Assembly: GCA_965205845.1 (NCBI GenBank)
Contig: CBDBIG010000004.1
Coordinates: 124,001 to 188,000 of the forward strand
Source: CBDBIG01 sp965205845 [NCBI: bacterium]
Lineage (GTDB): Bacteria; SAR324
Length of the DNA: 64,000 nucleotides
Direction of reading: 5' to 3'
In this document: one piece after another, positions 38,966-48,125 of the stretch
How positions within the stretch are numbered: position 1 is the first letter of the stretch
How the letters are laid out: every line of letters begins with the position of its first letter
The notes under the pieces: generated by a model
The model's input: the letters and a program-made list of their open reading frames with translations, nothing else
Databases searched by the model: none
Told to the model about the DNA's origin: nothing
Made by a program: the position numbers and the translations under genes

Positions 38966-40985
38966 TTACGCCCAAGCAATTGAACAAAGCGGGGTTAGAC
39001 TTGTTTTAAAAGCGTGTACAGCAAAACCCGATGCTAGCAGATGACGCGCATCATACAAAACTGGCGAGGCCGCTTTCAATTCACGTGGGGAAACCGTACA
39101 GGTCTCCCCATCGTTCGGAGCAAAAGAAGAGGGTACGGATTTTCTTAAAAGACAATTTTCCCACAAAACAGGCTTGTAGACCGCCTCTTTGAGGTGCTCG
39201 TGGTATTTCAATGCTGCAGCCTTGCTTGGTGCGACGAGCTGCGCCTTAAATCCCGTTTTTTGCCAGTTAGCACGGTAGTGTTCACTGATATCAAAAGCAC
39301 GCATATAAATAGCTTGATCTGCCTTATCCAGCACCTTGGCACGCGCATATTTTTTCTTTAAATCAGCCTGTTGTTCTCTGGTCAAATCCGTAGTGTAGCG
39401 CTTAAACCAGCGATCAATTGCTAATTGGTTTTGTTCCATTTCAACATGCCGCCCCTCGTAACGCAGTGGCAAGACAGCCTCATCTTGCTACAGCCTGTTT
39501 AATGGCGTAATGCGGCGCAATCAACCCCCCAAATTTGGAGAAGTTATTTTTCTCTTTTTTCATGAGCGGCGTTCCACTAAACCCCAGATAGCAAGAGTTG
39601 GGAAGCATTTGGCGCATTCTGGCCGCCAGCGAACCAAAGCTTGTCCGGTGGCTTTCATCAACCAGCACAAAGATGTTCGATGAGTGATCGACAAACTTTT
39701 CCGAGGCCCAGCCTTTATCAAATTTGTGGATCAGCGTTGTGATGATGCCCGCCTCATTTTTTAGATGCTTTACAAGATTGCGGCCCGATGTGGCTCGCTT
39801 TTTTAAGAGGCCACATGCCGCAAGGGTATTGCCCAGCTGTTTATCAAGGTCATCACGGTCCGTAACAAGGATGATGCGTGGATTGATGATTTCTGTATCC
39901 AGTGCCAGCGCACGCATCAACATGACCATAATCAATGATTTGCCCGATCCTTGAGTGTGCCAAATCATCCCACCGGTTCTGTTGCCGGCGGTGTTACGCT
40001 ACTTGACCCGCGACATGGCCCCACGCACAACAAAAAATTGCTGGTAGCGGGCAATTTTCTTGGTGTGCCCATCAAACAGCGTAAAGCGGTATGTCAGATC
40101 CAGCAAGCGTTCCGGTCGGCAAAGGCTAAAAAGTGCCCTGTCCTGCGCTGTAACCGTGCCCTTGCCCTTGCTTTCAAGAGCAGCGAAGTGTTCGCGAGCC
40201 GGGGAAAATTTGCCGGGAAACAACGCGTCCTTTTGATCTTGACTCAGGGTTGTGTTTACCAGTGAGGCTATTTCGTCTTCTTTGTCTTCATGCTCTTTCC
40301 AACCCCCCCCCCCCCCCCCCCCAGAATTTTGCTTGCGTGCCCGTTGTTGCATATTGGGCTGCGTTTTTATTCACGGCCATCACCAGCTGAACGTAGGCGA
40401 ACAGCTTGGGGATATACGCTTTACCCTGATTGCGGATATTCTGGGATACGGTTTGTTGAATGTCGACCTTGGGTGATTTGCATTCAATCACCGCCAAGGG
40501 GATGCCATTAACGAACAAAACGATATCCGGGGGACCGCGATTCCAACCGAATGGGAGCGTTCAACAGCATACTCCGACACAACATGAAACACGTTGTTCT
40601 TCGGGTTTTTCCAGTCAATGTAGTTGAGGTTAAAGCTCTTGGAGTTCCCTTCAACGGTTTGTTGCAAGGACGTGCCCAGCGTGATGAGGTCGTAAATCGC
40701 CTCATTGGTTTTTTGGAGGCCATCATGCCCCACATTCTTTAGCTTTTGAATCGCTTCTTGAATGTTGGTTTTAGAAAAGGAATGCACCTTGCCCTTGTAG
40801 TGAACGCGGTTCAGTATTGAGAGCTGCGTGCACAAAATATCCTCCAGCAACACACTGTTGGTTTTGGTGCCGCGCATGGCACGGGCTGTTTGGGGCGAAA
40901 GATATTTATAGCCAAGGGCAATTAGCGCTTGAAACGCTGGAATTTGCGACAAAAAATATGCTTCGTTCAATCGGAATCCATGCAT
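38966..40985 (-). pseudogene. hsdR: Type I restriction enzyme R subunit, broken
   Basis: Fragments on the minus strand read in order as an HsdR: the N-terminus from ATG 40985 (preceded by AAGGAG), then LFVNGIPLAVIECKSP (nuclease motif), TQAKFW, WHTQGSGKS (helicase motif I), LVDESHR (motif II), YLGFSGTPL and RYEGRHVEMEQNQ. The frame is lost at about 40550, at the poly-C tract 40303-40322 and at about 39478 (one extra A). A TAG interrupts it at 39999-40001. The C-terminal third is missing. Intact HsdR is about 1000 residues and cuts DNA with HsdM/HsdS. This copy cannot be functional as written. Only the end of hsdS precedes it. Confidence 0.9.
40303..40322. repeat. Poly-C tract of 20 bases inside hsdR
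   Basis: Twenty consecutive C (poly-G on the hsdR coding strand) lie between the codons for TQAKFW and WKEHEDKED. With 20 bases the two halves are out of frame; 19 or 22 would join them. Tracts of this length are prone to slipped-strand changes and are the classical form of phase-variable switches. Confidence 0.95.
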
Positions 40986-40997
40986 GATGCGATCTCC

Positions 40998-41066
40998 TTA
41001 CTTTTTTATACGCCATTCACCCGAGAGCAGCTTTTGCATCAGGCCGCGCTTTTGCGTGCGGTGTAG
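40998..41066 (-). pseudogene. hsdS: Last 22 codons of a type I specificity subunit
   Basis: Immediately upstream of hsdR, the minus strand reads LHRTQKRGLMQKLLSGEWRIKK and a TAA stop. This is the typical C-terminal end of HsdS (RGLMQKLLTGxWRV). The rest of hsdS, with its DNA-recognition domains, is absent: unrelated sequence follows. The remnant shows that the original order was hsdS-hsdR with 12 bp between. Confidence 0.75.
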
Positions 41067-41180
41067 CGGGACACTTGCTTTTACACTGGTCATTCTGGGG
41101 TATCTTTATTTCGGCATGTTTTTTGCGTAAGGGTTTAACTGAGGTTAGTGCTTCAAAGTATCCGCAATTTACCTCCTTTT

Positions 41181-41835
41181 CTATGCCACTTTTAGAGTTT
41201 GCATGGCTACAGACGGTAGATTTGTGTATAGCAATTCGCTTACCTGTTTTTCCCGACACCAGCATGCAAGCCCAAGGTATAATGGGTTGGCATGGTGTCG
41301 CAGTCCATATTTTTAAACCACCCGCGCATTTTGGGTGTATCATTGATGCTCAGTAGAAACTTGCCTTGCCCTTTAACCGTTGCGAGACTTTCAAAGTCTC
41401 GCTCAACAAAAAACCTTGCCATCGTCGCTTTTCGTGCCCGTGGTAGGGTGGGTCAAGGTAGAAGGGGGTGTTTTTTGCATCGTAGCGGTTGAGCACGTCT
41501 TGGCCAAGGTTTGCACTCAAAATGCACCCTTTTTAAGGGCCGCGTGGGCTTGTTTAAGGCTTTTTTAAGGGTTGTAGGTTGATTGTTGGCTGTTTTTTTG
41601 AAGTAGCCAAACGCCTTAGCCAAACTGCCAAAAGACATTTTATGGAGGCAATAAAAGCGCTGGGCACGCTGGATGTCGGTCAAAGTTTGGGGGTCTTGTT
41701 TTTGGAGGTTTTCAAATACCTCGCGTGTGTAGACCCCCCACTCCAAGCCCTGCAAAAATTCCTCCTTGTGGTGCTGAAGCACGCGAAACAGGTTCACCAA
41801 TTCGCCGTCGATACCCCCAAAGTGTTTAAACTGGG
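41181..41835 (-). pseudogene. D12-class adenine-specific DNA methylase, decayed
   Basis: Pieces in three frames form the C-terminal two thirds of a Dam/D12 methylase: DGELVNLFRVLQHHKEEFL, LTDIQRAQRFYCLHKMSFG, LNRYDAKNTPFYLDPPYHG (catalytic DPPY), GKFLLSINDTPKM and QVSELLYTN before a TAG at 41181. Frames change near 41515, near 41425 and near 41250. The N-terminal SAM-binding FxGG-K region is missing: the gene is cut at about 41835, where the MuA remnant begins. Methylases of this class are frequent in Mu-like and other phages. Confidence 0.8.
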
Positions 41836-41837
41836 CA

Positions 41838-42263
41838 TTAGCCCGCCTCCGCTTGGCGTTGTTTTTCCATTTGTTGAAAGGTTTTGTCGAGGCCTTGTTG
41901 GAAGTGCGCCCTTTGTGCGTCACTTATTTTTTCTTCTGGTGGGTTTTCTTGCTGGTGTTGTTTAAGCTGCTGCTTAAACAAGCCTTGAATAACCTTGGTT
42001 TGGGGTGTTTCTTTTGGAAGGTCGCCTTGGGGCAAACCCGCTGCCAGTTCTTGAGCACTTAAAGTGCGTGCGCTTTCAAGGGCTTTTTTGTGGTCTTTCA
42101 TGTAGCTTCGTTTGGCTTTGGCAAGTCGCCTTGCAGCCTCGGCATTGAGAAAGCCATCTTCCCCGACACAGGGGGCATCACAAATAAAACGCCCGTCGGG
42201 GGTTTCCACATGGACGCCATCGCGCGGGGCCTCGCCACAACAGCAAGGCGAGGCTTGCGCCAA
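41838..42263 (-). pseudogene. C-terminal fragment of a second MuA-like transposase
   Basis: The minus-strand frame reads PRDGVHVETPDGRFICDAPCVG and then Ala/Lys-rich helices. It aligns residue by residue with the C-terminus of the MuA gene at 45678-46237 on the plus strand (PRDGVHVETPGGHPLCHAPCVG). The two differ at about half of positions, so this is a remnant of another Mu-like element in opposite orientation, not a recent copy. The catalytic domain is absent. Confidence 0.8.
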
Positions 42264-42300
42264 CCAACGCCCATAAAAACGCTTGCCTTAGCGCAGGCAG

Positions 42301-42801
42301 CTAAGCCATCATCTGCGCCGCCTTTGCAGCAAGCGCAAGGCTTTGCTGGCAGTGAGGGGCTTTTCTCTTAGCAACAAGCGTTCCCTGCTTCTGCTTTGCC
42401 ATCCACGCCGCAGCATCTTGGCCGCCTGCACACACATCAGCCACATACTCCCCCCGTTCGCGGTTAAAGCCCAGCAAAAACACCCGTTTGCCATCCACAA
42501 AACGGCGCAGCACATCCCTCGCTCGGCGCGCTTCAGCCAGCGTTTGCCCGCGCAAGGCAGGGGTTTTCAAGCCCCTCACCTGCACGCGCACCCTATCGCC
42601 CAGGGCTACAGGAATATCAGGCAGGTTAAACGTGCATGTGTTGCCATCGTAGCAAGTGATATAGCGCGCCTCAAAAACCCTCAGCCTCGCTTCTTTTTGC
42701 ATCAGCCAAACACCAGCATAGGCCAGCGTAAAAGCACACAACCCCAGTAAAAACAACATCAACCGCACAACACACCTCCTCAAAAAATGGATAAACTCCA
42801 T
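42301..42801 (-). CDS. Thermonuclease (SNase)-like membrane-anchored protein
   Basis: 166 residues. An N-terminal membrane segment (about 10-32) precedes an SNase-like domain: CYDGNTCTFNLPD, DRVRVQVRGLKTPALRG, AEARRARDVLRRFVDG and NRERGEYVADVCAGGQD. In staphylococcal nuclease the catalytic residues are Arg35, Glu43 and Arg87. Here the DTPE segment reads KTPA, so the Glu is missing and the protein may not cleave. It lies beside the repressor gene on the same strand, and the three GTAAAAACC repeats sit in its promoter region, suggesting control by the prophage repressor. Confidence 0.65.
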   Translation of the reverse strand: MEFIHFLRRCVVRLMLFLLGLCAFTLAYAGVWLMQKEARLRVFEARYITCYDGNTCTFNLPDIPVALGDRVRVQVRGLKTPALRGQTLAEARRARDVLRRFVDGKRVFLLGFNRERGEYVADVCAGGQDAAAWMAKQKQGTLVAKRKAPHCQQSLALAAKAAQMMA

Positions 42802-42828
42802 TTTCCTAGGTGCCCGTGCAGTGCTTTT

Positions 42829-42865
42829 GTAAAAACCGTGTAAAAACCATGTAAAAACCGTTTAC
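42829..42865. promoter_or_regulatory. Direct repeats GTAAAAACC x3, 11-bp period
   Basis: GTAAAAACC occurs at 42829, 42840 and 42851, one helical turn apart, followed by CGTTTAC. They lie between the repressor stop and the start of the SNase-like gene. The same GTAAAA/TTTTAC elements recur at 43811-43854 upstream of the repressor. They could be repressor operators or MuA end-binding sites near the prophage left end. Confidence 0.55.
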
Positions 42866-43695
42866 AAAGTGCGGCGATGCACATAAATCACAGGCGCAAT
42901 CTGCTGAACAAACTCTAGGTTTGTCTTTAGCAGGTAGCTGGCACGCCGCCCTTTTTTGTCAGGGTCGTGCCATTTTTTTAACACCAGCCACTCCTCCCCC
43001 CTTTCTTTTTCAGCAAGAGAAACCACCAACCCAATGCTTGCCCTATCCTCATGGCCTAGCACATACACCGCGTCTCCGGGCACAGCCGCAGAGCGGGGGC
43101 TACAATAGCAGGTAAAACCAGGCTTAATGCCCTCGTAAAACATGCTCTCCCCAACGGCAACAACGGCAAAATCACTCTCAGGCTGCATGCCTGGGGGGCA
43201 CTCCGCCCTAAATGTTAAAGGCTGCTTTTGCAGCCAGCCCTCCACCCCGCACTCAGCCAAGCCTACCACAGGCAGGGTTTCACTTTGCACCCCGCCCCTG
43301 CTCTCCAGCTCTTTTATACGGTGTTTGTATTGCTCTGCTAACTCGCCGAGAGCGTTGATGGTAAACGCCGCACCAGCATCCATCGGCGGCGATGTTAAGC
43401 GGCCTCGCTTGCCCCCTTGTGGCTCCGTGCTATGGCCTAAGAACCCCCCACCCGCGGCCTGCGCGACTTGCCCCTCACCTGGGCGCACCTCTCCTTCGCC
43501 AAAAGCTAGCCAGTTAGACGAAAATCCCGTTTTTAAACAAATTTCATGGATTTTTTCTAAAGAAGGCCGACCTTTGCCCTGCGCCCAGCTTCCTACCGTA
43601 GAAGCTTTTGCGCCTAAAATTCGCGCTAGAGTACCCTGTCCATTCACAGCAATTATCACTGATTTCAAACGGTCAGCAAAGTTTAAAGTTTTCAC
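42862..43695 (-). CDS. Prophage repressor, HTH plus S24 peptidase domain
   Basis: 277 residues. An N-terminal helix-turn-helix (ARILGAKASTVGSWAQGKGRPS, shortened here to LGAKASTVGSWAQG) is followed by a linker and a C-terminal LexA/S24-type domain with AVGESMFYEGIKPG (catalytic Ser) and the strand GDAVYVLGHE. Such repressors keep a Mu-like or lambda-like prophage silent and can self-cleave after DNA damage. It is divergent from ner across a 180-bp control region, the expected early switch arrangement of Mu-like phages. The frame is intact, unlike most later genes. Confidence 0.88.
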   Translation of the reverse strand: MKTLNFADRLKSVIIAVNGQGTLARILGAKASTVGSWAQGKGRPSLEKIHEICLKTGFSSNWLAFGEGEVRPGEGQVAQAAGGGFLGHSTEPQGGKRGRLTSPPMDAGAAFTINALGELAEQYKHRIKELESRGGVQSETLPVVGLAECGVEGWLQKQPLTFRAECPPGMQPESDFAVVAVGESMFYEGIKPGFTCYCSPRSAAVPGDAVYVLGHEDRASIGLVVSLAEKERGEEWLVLKKWHDPDKKGRRASYLLKTNLEFVQQIAPVIYVHRRTL

Positions 43696-43810
43696 GATGA
43701 ACTTTCAACTAAACTTTTAACGGCTAAAATTCCATAAGCCTTTGTTTATACTGATTTTCCACGCAGAAACGAAAAATTCAACATTAAAAGAATAAATTAC
43801 TTTCAATAAT

Positions 43811-43854
43811 GTAAAAATCGTTTTACTGTGTTTTTACAACAAAGCACATTTTAC
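43811..43854. promoter_or_regulatory. Operator-like repeats in the repressor/ner control region
   Basis: GTAAAA (43811-43816) faces TTTTAC elements at 43821-43826, 43832-43837 and 43849-43854, spaced about one turn apart, just before the ner start at 43876. They match the GTAAAAACC repeats on the other side of the repressor gene. Binding by the repressor and by Ner is inferred from position. Confidence 0.55.
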
Positions 43855-43875
43855 AAACCATAACAAAAAAACCAC

Positions 43876-44142
43876 ATGAACACATCGCTAGAAAAAGGCT
43901 GGCACTGGGAAGATATTAAGGCGCAGCTGCGCAAGGGAGGGGACACGCTCACAAGTCTTAGTCTTGAGCATGGCTTTCAAAGCCCTTGCGCGCTAGCGAA
44001 TGTCAAAAATACCCGCTGGCCATTAGCGGAGAAAATAATAGCAGACCGCATCAAGAGGCACCCGATGGAGATATGGCCAAGCCGCTATAAAACAGACGGC
44101 TCACCCGTTGGCACAGGCATCCGCCGCAGGAGGGTTGCATGA
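43876..44142 (+). CDS. ner: Ner-like transcriptional regulator
   Basis: 88 residues. The pattern GWHWEDIKAQLRKGGDTLTSLSLEHG, then NVKNTRWPLAEKIIADRI and HPMEIWPSRY, is typical of Mu Ner (SfsB/Nlp family), a small HTH protein that turns down early transcription. It is the first gene of the rightward early operon and overlaps the following transposase by four bases (ATGA). It appears intact. Confidence 0.9.
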   Translation: MNTSLEKGWHWEDIKAQLRKGGDTLTSLSLEHGFQSPCALANVKNTRWPLAEKIIADRIKRHPMEIWPSRYKTDGSPVGTGIRRRRVA

Positions 44143-46237
44143 AAAATTGGTGGTCTGCTGAAGAACTGGCAAAAATGTCAGTTTTTGGAGGTGCGCGCGC
44201 AATCCAGATAAGAGCGCAAAAAGAAAAATGGGATGTGCGCAGCCGTGGCGTGCGAGGGCGTGGCGGTGGCAAAGAATACCACTACTCCTCCCTGCCTGAA
44301 AGGGCACAAGTAGCGCTGGCGCTGCACTGGTATAGAACGGAGACAGAGGCGGGGCGGGAAGCCCTACGAAAAGCCAAGGAAGGCGACCCTCTCTCTGCCC
44401 AGCGCTGGGAAGCCTACAGCCGCCTGCCAAACAGCCAAAAACCGAGGCTGAGCGCCGCATGACATTGCTGATGGCGCTTTTAGAGTTAGAAAGAAGAAGA
44501 GGCTACAGCCGCAACAAGGCGATTGCCGCCTTGCAGGCGCAAGGGGAAGAGGCAGACCGCACAACTTTTTTCAGGTGGCTAAAACTGGTTCGCGGGCACA
44601 ACCGCCACGACTGGCTAGCGCTGCTTGCCCCTCAGCACGGCGGCGGCAAGCAAAAAGCGCGTATTCCTGATGAGGCGTGGAGCCTGGTTAAGGCAGACTA
44701 CCTGCGCATGGAGCACCCCTCGTTTAACGCCTGCCATCGCTGCTTGCAGCAAGTGGCCGCGCAAAAAGACTGGGTGCTGCCCAGCGTTGACACCCTCAGG
44801 CGCCGCCTGCAAGCCGAGGTGTCCGTGCCCGTTCGGCTGCTTGCCCGCCGTGGTGAGCAGGCCTTGGCAGCAACCTACCCCGCACAAGAGCGCAGCGTGG
44901 AAGACCTGCACGCCTTAGCACTGGTGTGTGCCGATGGCCACCGGTTTGATGTGTTTTGCGATTGGCCTGGGGAGCCCAAGCCCGTGCGCCCCGTGCTGCT
45001 GGCCTTGCAAGATGTTTACAGCCGCAAAATCCTTACCTGGCGCATGGATACGACCGAGAACGCTGAAGTGGTGCGCCTTGCGTTTGTTGACCTGCTGCGT
45101 AATCACGGCGTGCCGCAAGCGGTGCTGCTAGACAACGGCCGCGCCTTTGCCAGCAAAAAGATAACCGGGGGCAGCACAAAACGCTTTCGCTTTAAGGTTA
45201 AACCCGAGGAGCCCGCAGGGGTGCTTACCGCCGTTGGCTGTGAAATCCACTGGGCAATGACCTACCACGGCCAAGCCAAGCCGATTGAACGCGCTTTTAG
45301 AGACCTTTGCGATGCGATTGCCAAGCACCCGCTTTGCGCGGGGGCTTACACGGGCAACAGCCCTAGCAACAAGCCGGCAAACCACGGCAGCCGCGCCGTG
45401 CCGCTTGCGGAGTTTAAGGTGCTGGTGGCGCAGCAGATCACCTTGCACAATGCCCAGCAGGGGCGCACAGGGGGTGTTTGTGCGGGGTGCTCTTTTGATG
45501 AGGTGTATGCCGAGAGTTATGCGGCCGCCCCCATCACCAAGGCCACCAAGGCGCAACTGCGCAGGTTTTTGCTGGCCGCCGAGCAAGTGCAAGCAAGGCC
45601 GCCCGATGCCAGCGTGCACATCCTTGGCAACCGTTTTTGGCATGAAAAACTAGCCCCCTACATGGGCACGCCTAACGGTGCTCTTTGACCCAGACCACCC
45701 GAGAGACGGGGTGCATGTGGAAACCCCAGGCGGGCACCCACTCTGCCATGCCCCTTGCGTTGGTGCCGTGGGCTTTATAAATCAGCAGTCTGCCAAAGAA
45801 CACGCCCGCGCCAAAAGAAACTACATGCAGGCTAACAAAAAATCGCTGGCAGCCCAATGCACCCTCACCGATGCAGAGGTGGCAGCAGGGCTAAGCCTCG
45901 GTGAGCAGCCCGCCGAAAACACGCCCGAGGCCAAGGTGTGATACGGGGGGTTTTCCAGCAGCACCAGCCCACCCCTGAAGAGCAGGCAGCCGAGGCGGCT
46001 GACCAGGAGAAGTTTGACAGGGGGGTAAGCAATAGTTTTGCGGCGATTAAAAAAACAAAAAGAAGCGGAGGGGTTTTGAAAACCGCCCGCCACAAAAACA
46101 AAACCCCGCTCAGCGCTGTATGCCGAAGCGGGGTTCAACCAGAGGCCTTAACAAAAAAAAATGCCTCTTTACCATCTAAACAGGAGTTTCACAGATGGAA
46201 CCAGCAAAAGCAACCCCCCCCCTTTGCAAGTAATTAA
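44139..46237 (+). pseudogene. MuA-like DDE transposase split by frameshifts
   Basis: Three or four frames in order make up MuA: the N-terminal DNA-binding domain (MKNWWSAEELAKM, 44139-44462), the core with DDE residues (VCADGHRFDVF, LLDNGRAFASK, KPIERAFRDLCD; 44459-45688), the C-terminal domain (VLFDPDHPRDGVHVETPGG; 45678-45941) and the basic tail (45938-46237). Breaks: a -1 shift at the AAAAA near 44443, a lost base or two near 45672 and a duplicated TG near 45935. Intact MuA (about 660 residues) cuts and joins phage ends. This copy is inactive unless frameshifting rescues it. Confidence 0.9.
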
Positions 46238-46324
46238 TGGCAGTGGCGGGGGTGATGACACACCGCCCTTGCTGCCAACGGCTAGCACTGAGGCGGATAA
46301 ACTCAGGGAAAGCGTAAAAAAGGA

Positions 46325-47272
46325 GTGCAAACCCGCGGCTTATCGCAAGCGGCTGTTTCTGGGCAGATAGGAGTATCTAAAACAGCACTGAACCGCTGGC
46401 TGGGGGGCAAGTATGAGGGCAACAACGCTGAGATAGAAAAAGCACTTGAGCAGTGGCTGGAAAACAACGCCCAGCAAACGGCTTTTTTGCCCACTGTGGG
46501 CACAGAGTTTGTGCTCACCACCACCGCCGAGGAGATTATTGCGGTGCTGGAATACACTCACCTGGTGGGCGATATGGCAGTGGCGTATGGCGTCCCAGGC
46601 ATGGGCAAAACTGTCACCGCCGACTACTACGCAGCCCAATACCCTAACTGCTGGGTGGCGCAGATGGCACCCGCTTTTAGCACGGCAACCTCCTGCCTTA
46701 AAGCGCTCATGTCTCGGTTAATGCCGCATGAGTGCGCGGAGGGGCGCGGCACCGATGCGGTGCTTGGCATGCTTTGCCAGCACCTCAAGGGCACAAACGG
46801 CCTGCTGATAATAGATGAGGCGCAACACCTTAGCCTGCCCGCCTTAGAAAACCTGCGCTACCTGCACGATGCTGCAGGCGTGGGTTTGGTGCTCATGGGC
46901 AATCCCACGGTGTATGCCCGCCTTACAGGGCGGTGCTCGGCTGAGTTTGCCCAGCTGTTTAGCCGCATTGGCCGCCGCTGCAAACTGGGCAAAGCCCTGC
47001 ACGCCGATACAGACGCCATCGCAAAAGCATGGGGCGTAAACGACCAAGCCGCCCTCAAGTTTTTGCGCAGCATTGGTGATGGCCACGGCACTTTGCGCGA
47101 GGTGTGCAAAAATCTGCGCTTGGCGGGCATGGCTGCCAGTGGCGAGGGCGAAGCGCTTGGCCTAAAGCACCTCAAAGCCGCCCACAGCGAGCGGGGAGGT
47201 GCTGCACGAGCAAGGAAAAAATGGTTGGCTTTGCGGTGCACCTGCCCGCAGGCGTGCCCGAACTGCTTGTGA
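46325..47272 (+). CDS. MuB-like AAA+ target-DNA activator (N-terminus shifted)
   Basis: 315 residues from GTG 46325. An N-terminal helix-turn-helix (LSQAAVSGQIGVSKTALNRWL) precedes an ATPase domain with Walker A GVPGMGKT and Walker B LLIIDEAQHL. MuB binds target DNA and stimulates MuA. The likely true N-terminus (ADKLRESVKKE) lies just upstream in another frame, separated by a shift in an A6 run near 46317, so the gene is probably damaged. The GTG abuts the AAAGGAG, which is too close for normal initiation. Confidence 0.85.
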   Translation: MQTRGLSQAAVSGQIGVSKTALNRWLGGKYEGNNAEIEKALEQWLENNAQQTAFLPTVGTEFVLTTTAEEIIAVLEYTHLVGDMAVAYGVPGMGKTVTADYYAAQYPNCWVAQMAPAFSTATSCLKALMSRLMPHECAEGRGTDAVLGMLCQHLKGTNGLLIIDEAQHLSLPALENLRYLHDAAGVGLVLMGNPTVYARLTGRCSAEFAQLFSRIGRRCKLGKALHADTDAIAKAWGVNDQAALKFLRSIGDGHGTLREVCKNLRLAGMAASGEGEALGLKHLKAAHSERGGAARARKKWLALRCTCPQACPNCL

Positions 47273-47511
47273 AGATGGCCGTGCCCGAAAAGGCCAACCC
47301 CAGCGCCCCCCCACAGCCTTTTACGCCTTGCCCGCAAGCCATAAGGCATGCCTTAGAAATCGGGCTGATTGTGCCCGTTCAAAGAAAAGATGGCAGGCAA
47401 GTGCTTTGCGTCAGCCTGACTGGCGAATGGCTAGCCTCGCAACTGCCGCGCAACCGCGCAACAGGCAAGCCCGATGTGGCCATCATGGCTGCCCCCCCAG
47501 CCGCCAACTAA
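47221..47511 (+). CDS. Hypothetical prophage early protein
   Basis: About 96 residues from ATG 47221 (MVGFAVHLPAGVPELL), with AAGGA seven bases upstream. It overlaps the end of the MuB gene by about 50 bp. There is no recognised domain. A basic segment (VQRKDGRQVLCVSLTGEW) and a Pro/Ala-rich end are visible. It sits in the early operon between MuB and other small genes. Confidence 0.5.
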   Translation: MVGFAVHLPAGVPELLVKMAVPEKANPSAPPQPFTPCPQAIRHALEIGLIVPVQRKDGRQVLCVSLTGEWLASQLPRNRATGKPDVAIMAAPPAAN

Positions 47512-47524
47512 AAGGAGAAACGCA

Positions 47525-47719
47525 GTGCAAGACAAACTGAACCCCTGGGTGCTGGGCGCTAGCGCAGACGGCGCACGGTTATTGCGCAACACGACGCGCC
47601 TCAAGCACTGGCTGAGCAATCTGCGGTTTTTGCGCAGGGGCAACAGAAACCCTAAAAGGGGCGGGCTTAGCAGCAACCGCCCACGCACAGGGCAAAAAGC
47701 CCACTGGAGGCTGTTATGA
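47525..47719 (+). CDS. Hypothetical small basic prophage protein
   Basis: 64 residues from GTG 47525, preceded by AAAGGAG at a good distance. Very basic (many Arg and Lys in the second half). It overlaps the next gene by four bases, which suggests translational coupling. No family recognised. Confidence 0.45.
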   Translation: MQDKLNPWVLGASADGARLLRNTTRLKHWLSNLRFLRRGNRNPKRGGLSSNRPRTGQKAHWRLL

Positions 47720-48123
47720 AAGCCCCCCGCATCTATGTTGCCGCCCGCTGGGTGGATGGCGCACAGGCAGTGAAGGTAGCGCGGCAACTCGCCTGGGCAG
47801 GTGCCCATTACACCAGCACATGGCTGGAGGCATGGTGTGAAGAAGAGCCGCCGCTTGAAAAAGGCCATGAGCGCATCATCGCCCACACCGACCTCGGGCA
47901 GATAAGGGAATCAAACGCCATGCTGCTGCTGGTGCACACGGGCAAAGTGCCAGAGCGCGGCGGGCGGCTGGTGGAACTGGGCACTGCGCTGGCAGCGGAG
48001 ATACCTGTGTTTGTGCTGGGCGCTGAAGGGTGTCCTAACATTTTTCACAGCCTGTGCGCGCCCGTGGGCAGTGTGGGCGAGGCGCTAAGCAAACTCAAAA
48101 AGCAATCCAGCCCTAAGGAGTAG
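47716..48123 (+). CDS. Nucleoside 2-deoxyribosyltransferase-like protein
   Basis: 135 residues. The fold is suggested by IYVAARWVDGAQAVKVARQL at the N-terminus (the same spacing as YxAS...A..L), TSTWLE, AHTDLGQIRESNAMLLLV and GGRLVELGTALAAEIPVFV. Proteins of this superfamily, common in phages, bind or transfer deoxyribose groups or nucleotides. The exact substrate is unknown. The gene is intact and overlaps both neighbours slightly. Confidence 0.7.
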   Translation: MKAPRIYVAARWVDGAQAVKVARQLAWAGAHYTSTWLEAWCEEEPPLEKGHERIIAHTDLGQIRESNAMLLLVHTGKVPERGGRLVELGTALAAEIPVFVLGAEGCPNIFHSLCAPVGSVGEALSKLKKQSSPKE

Positions 48124-48125
48124 TG

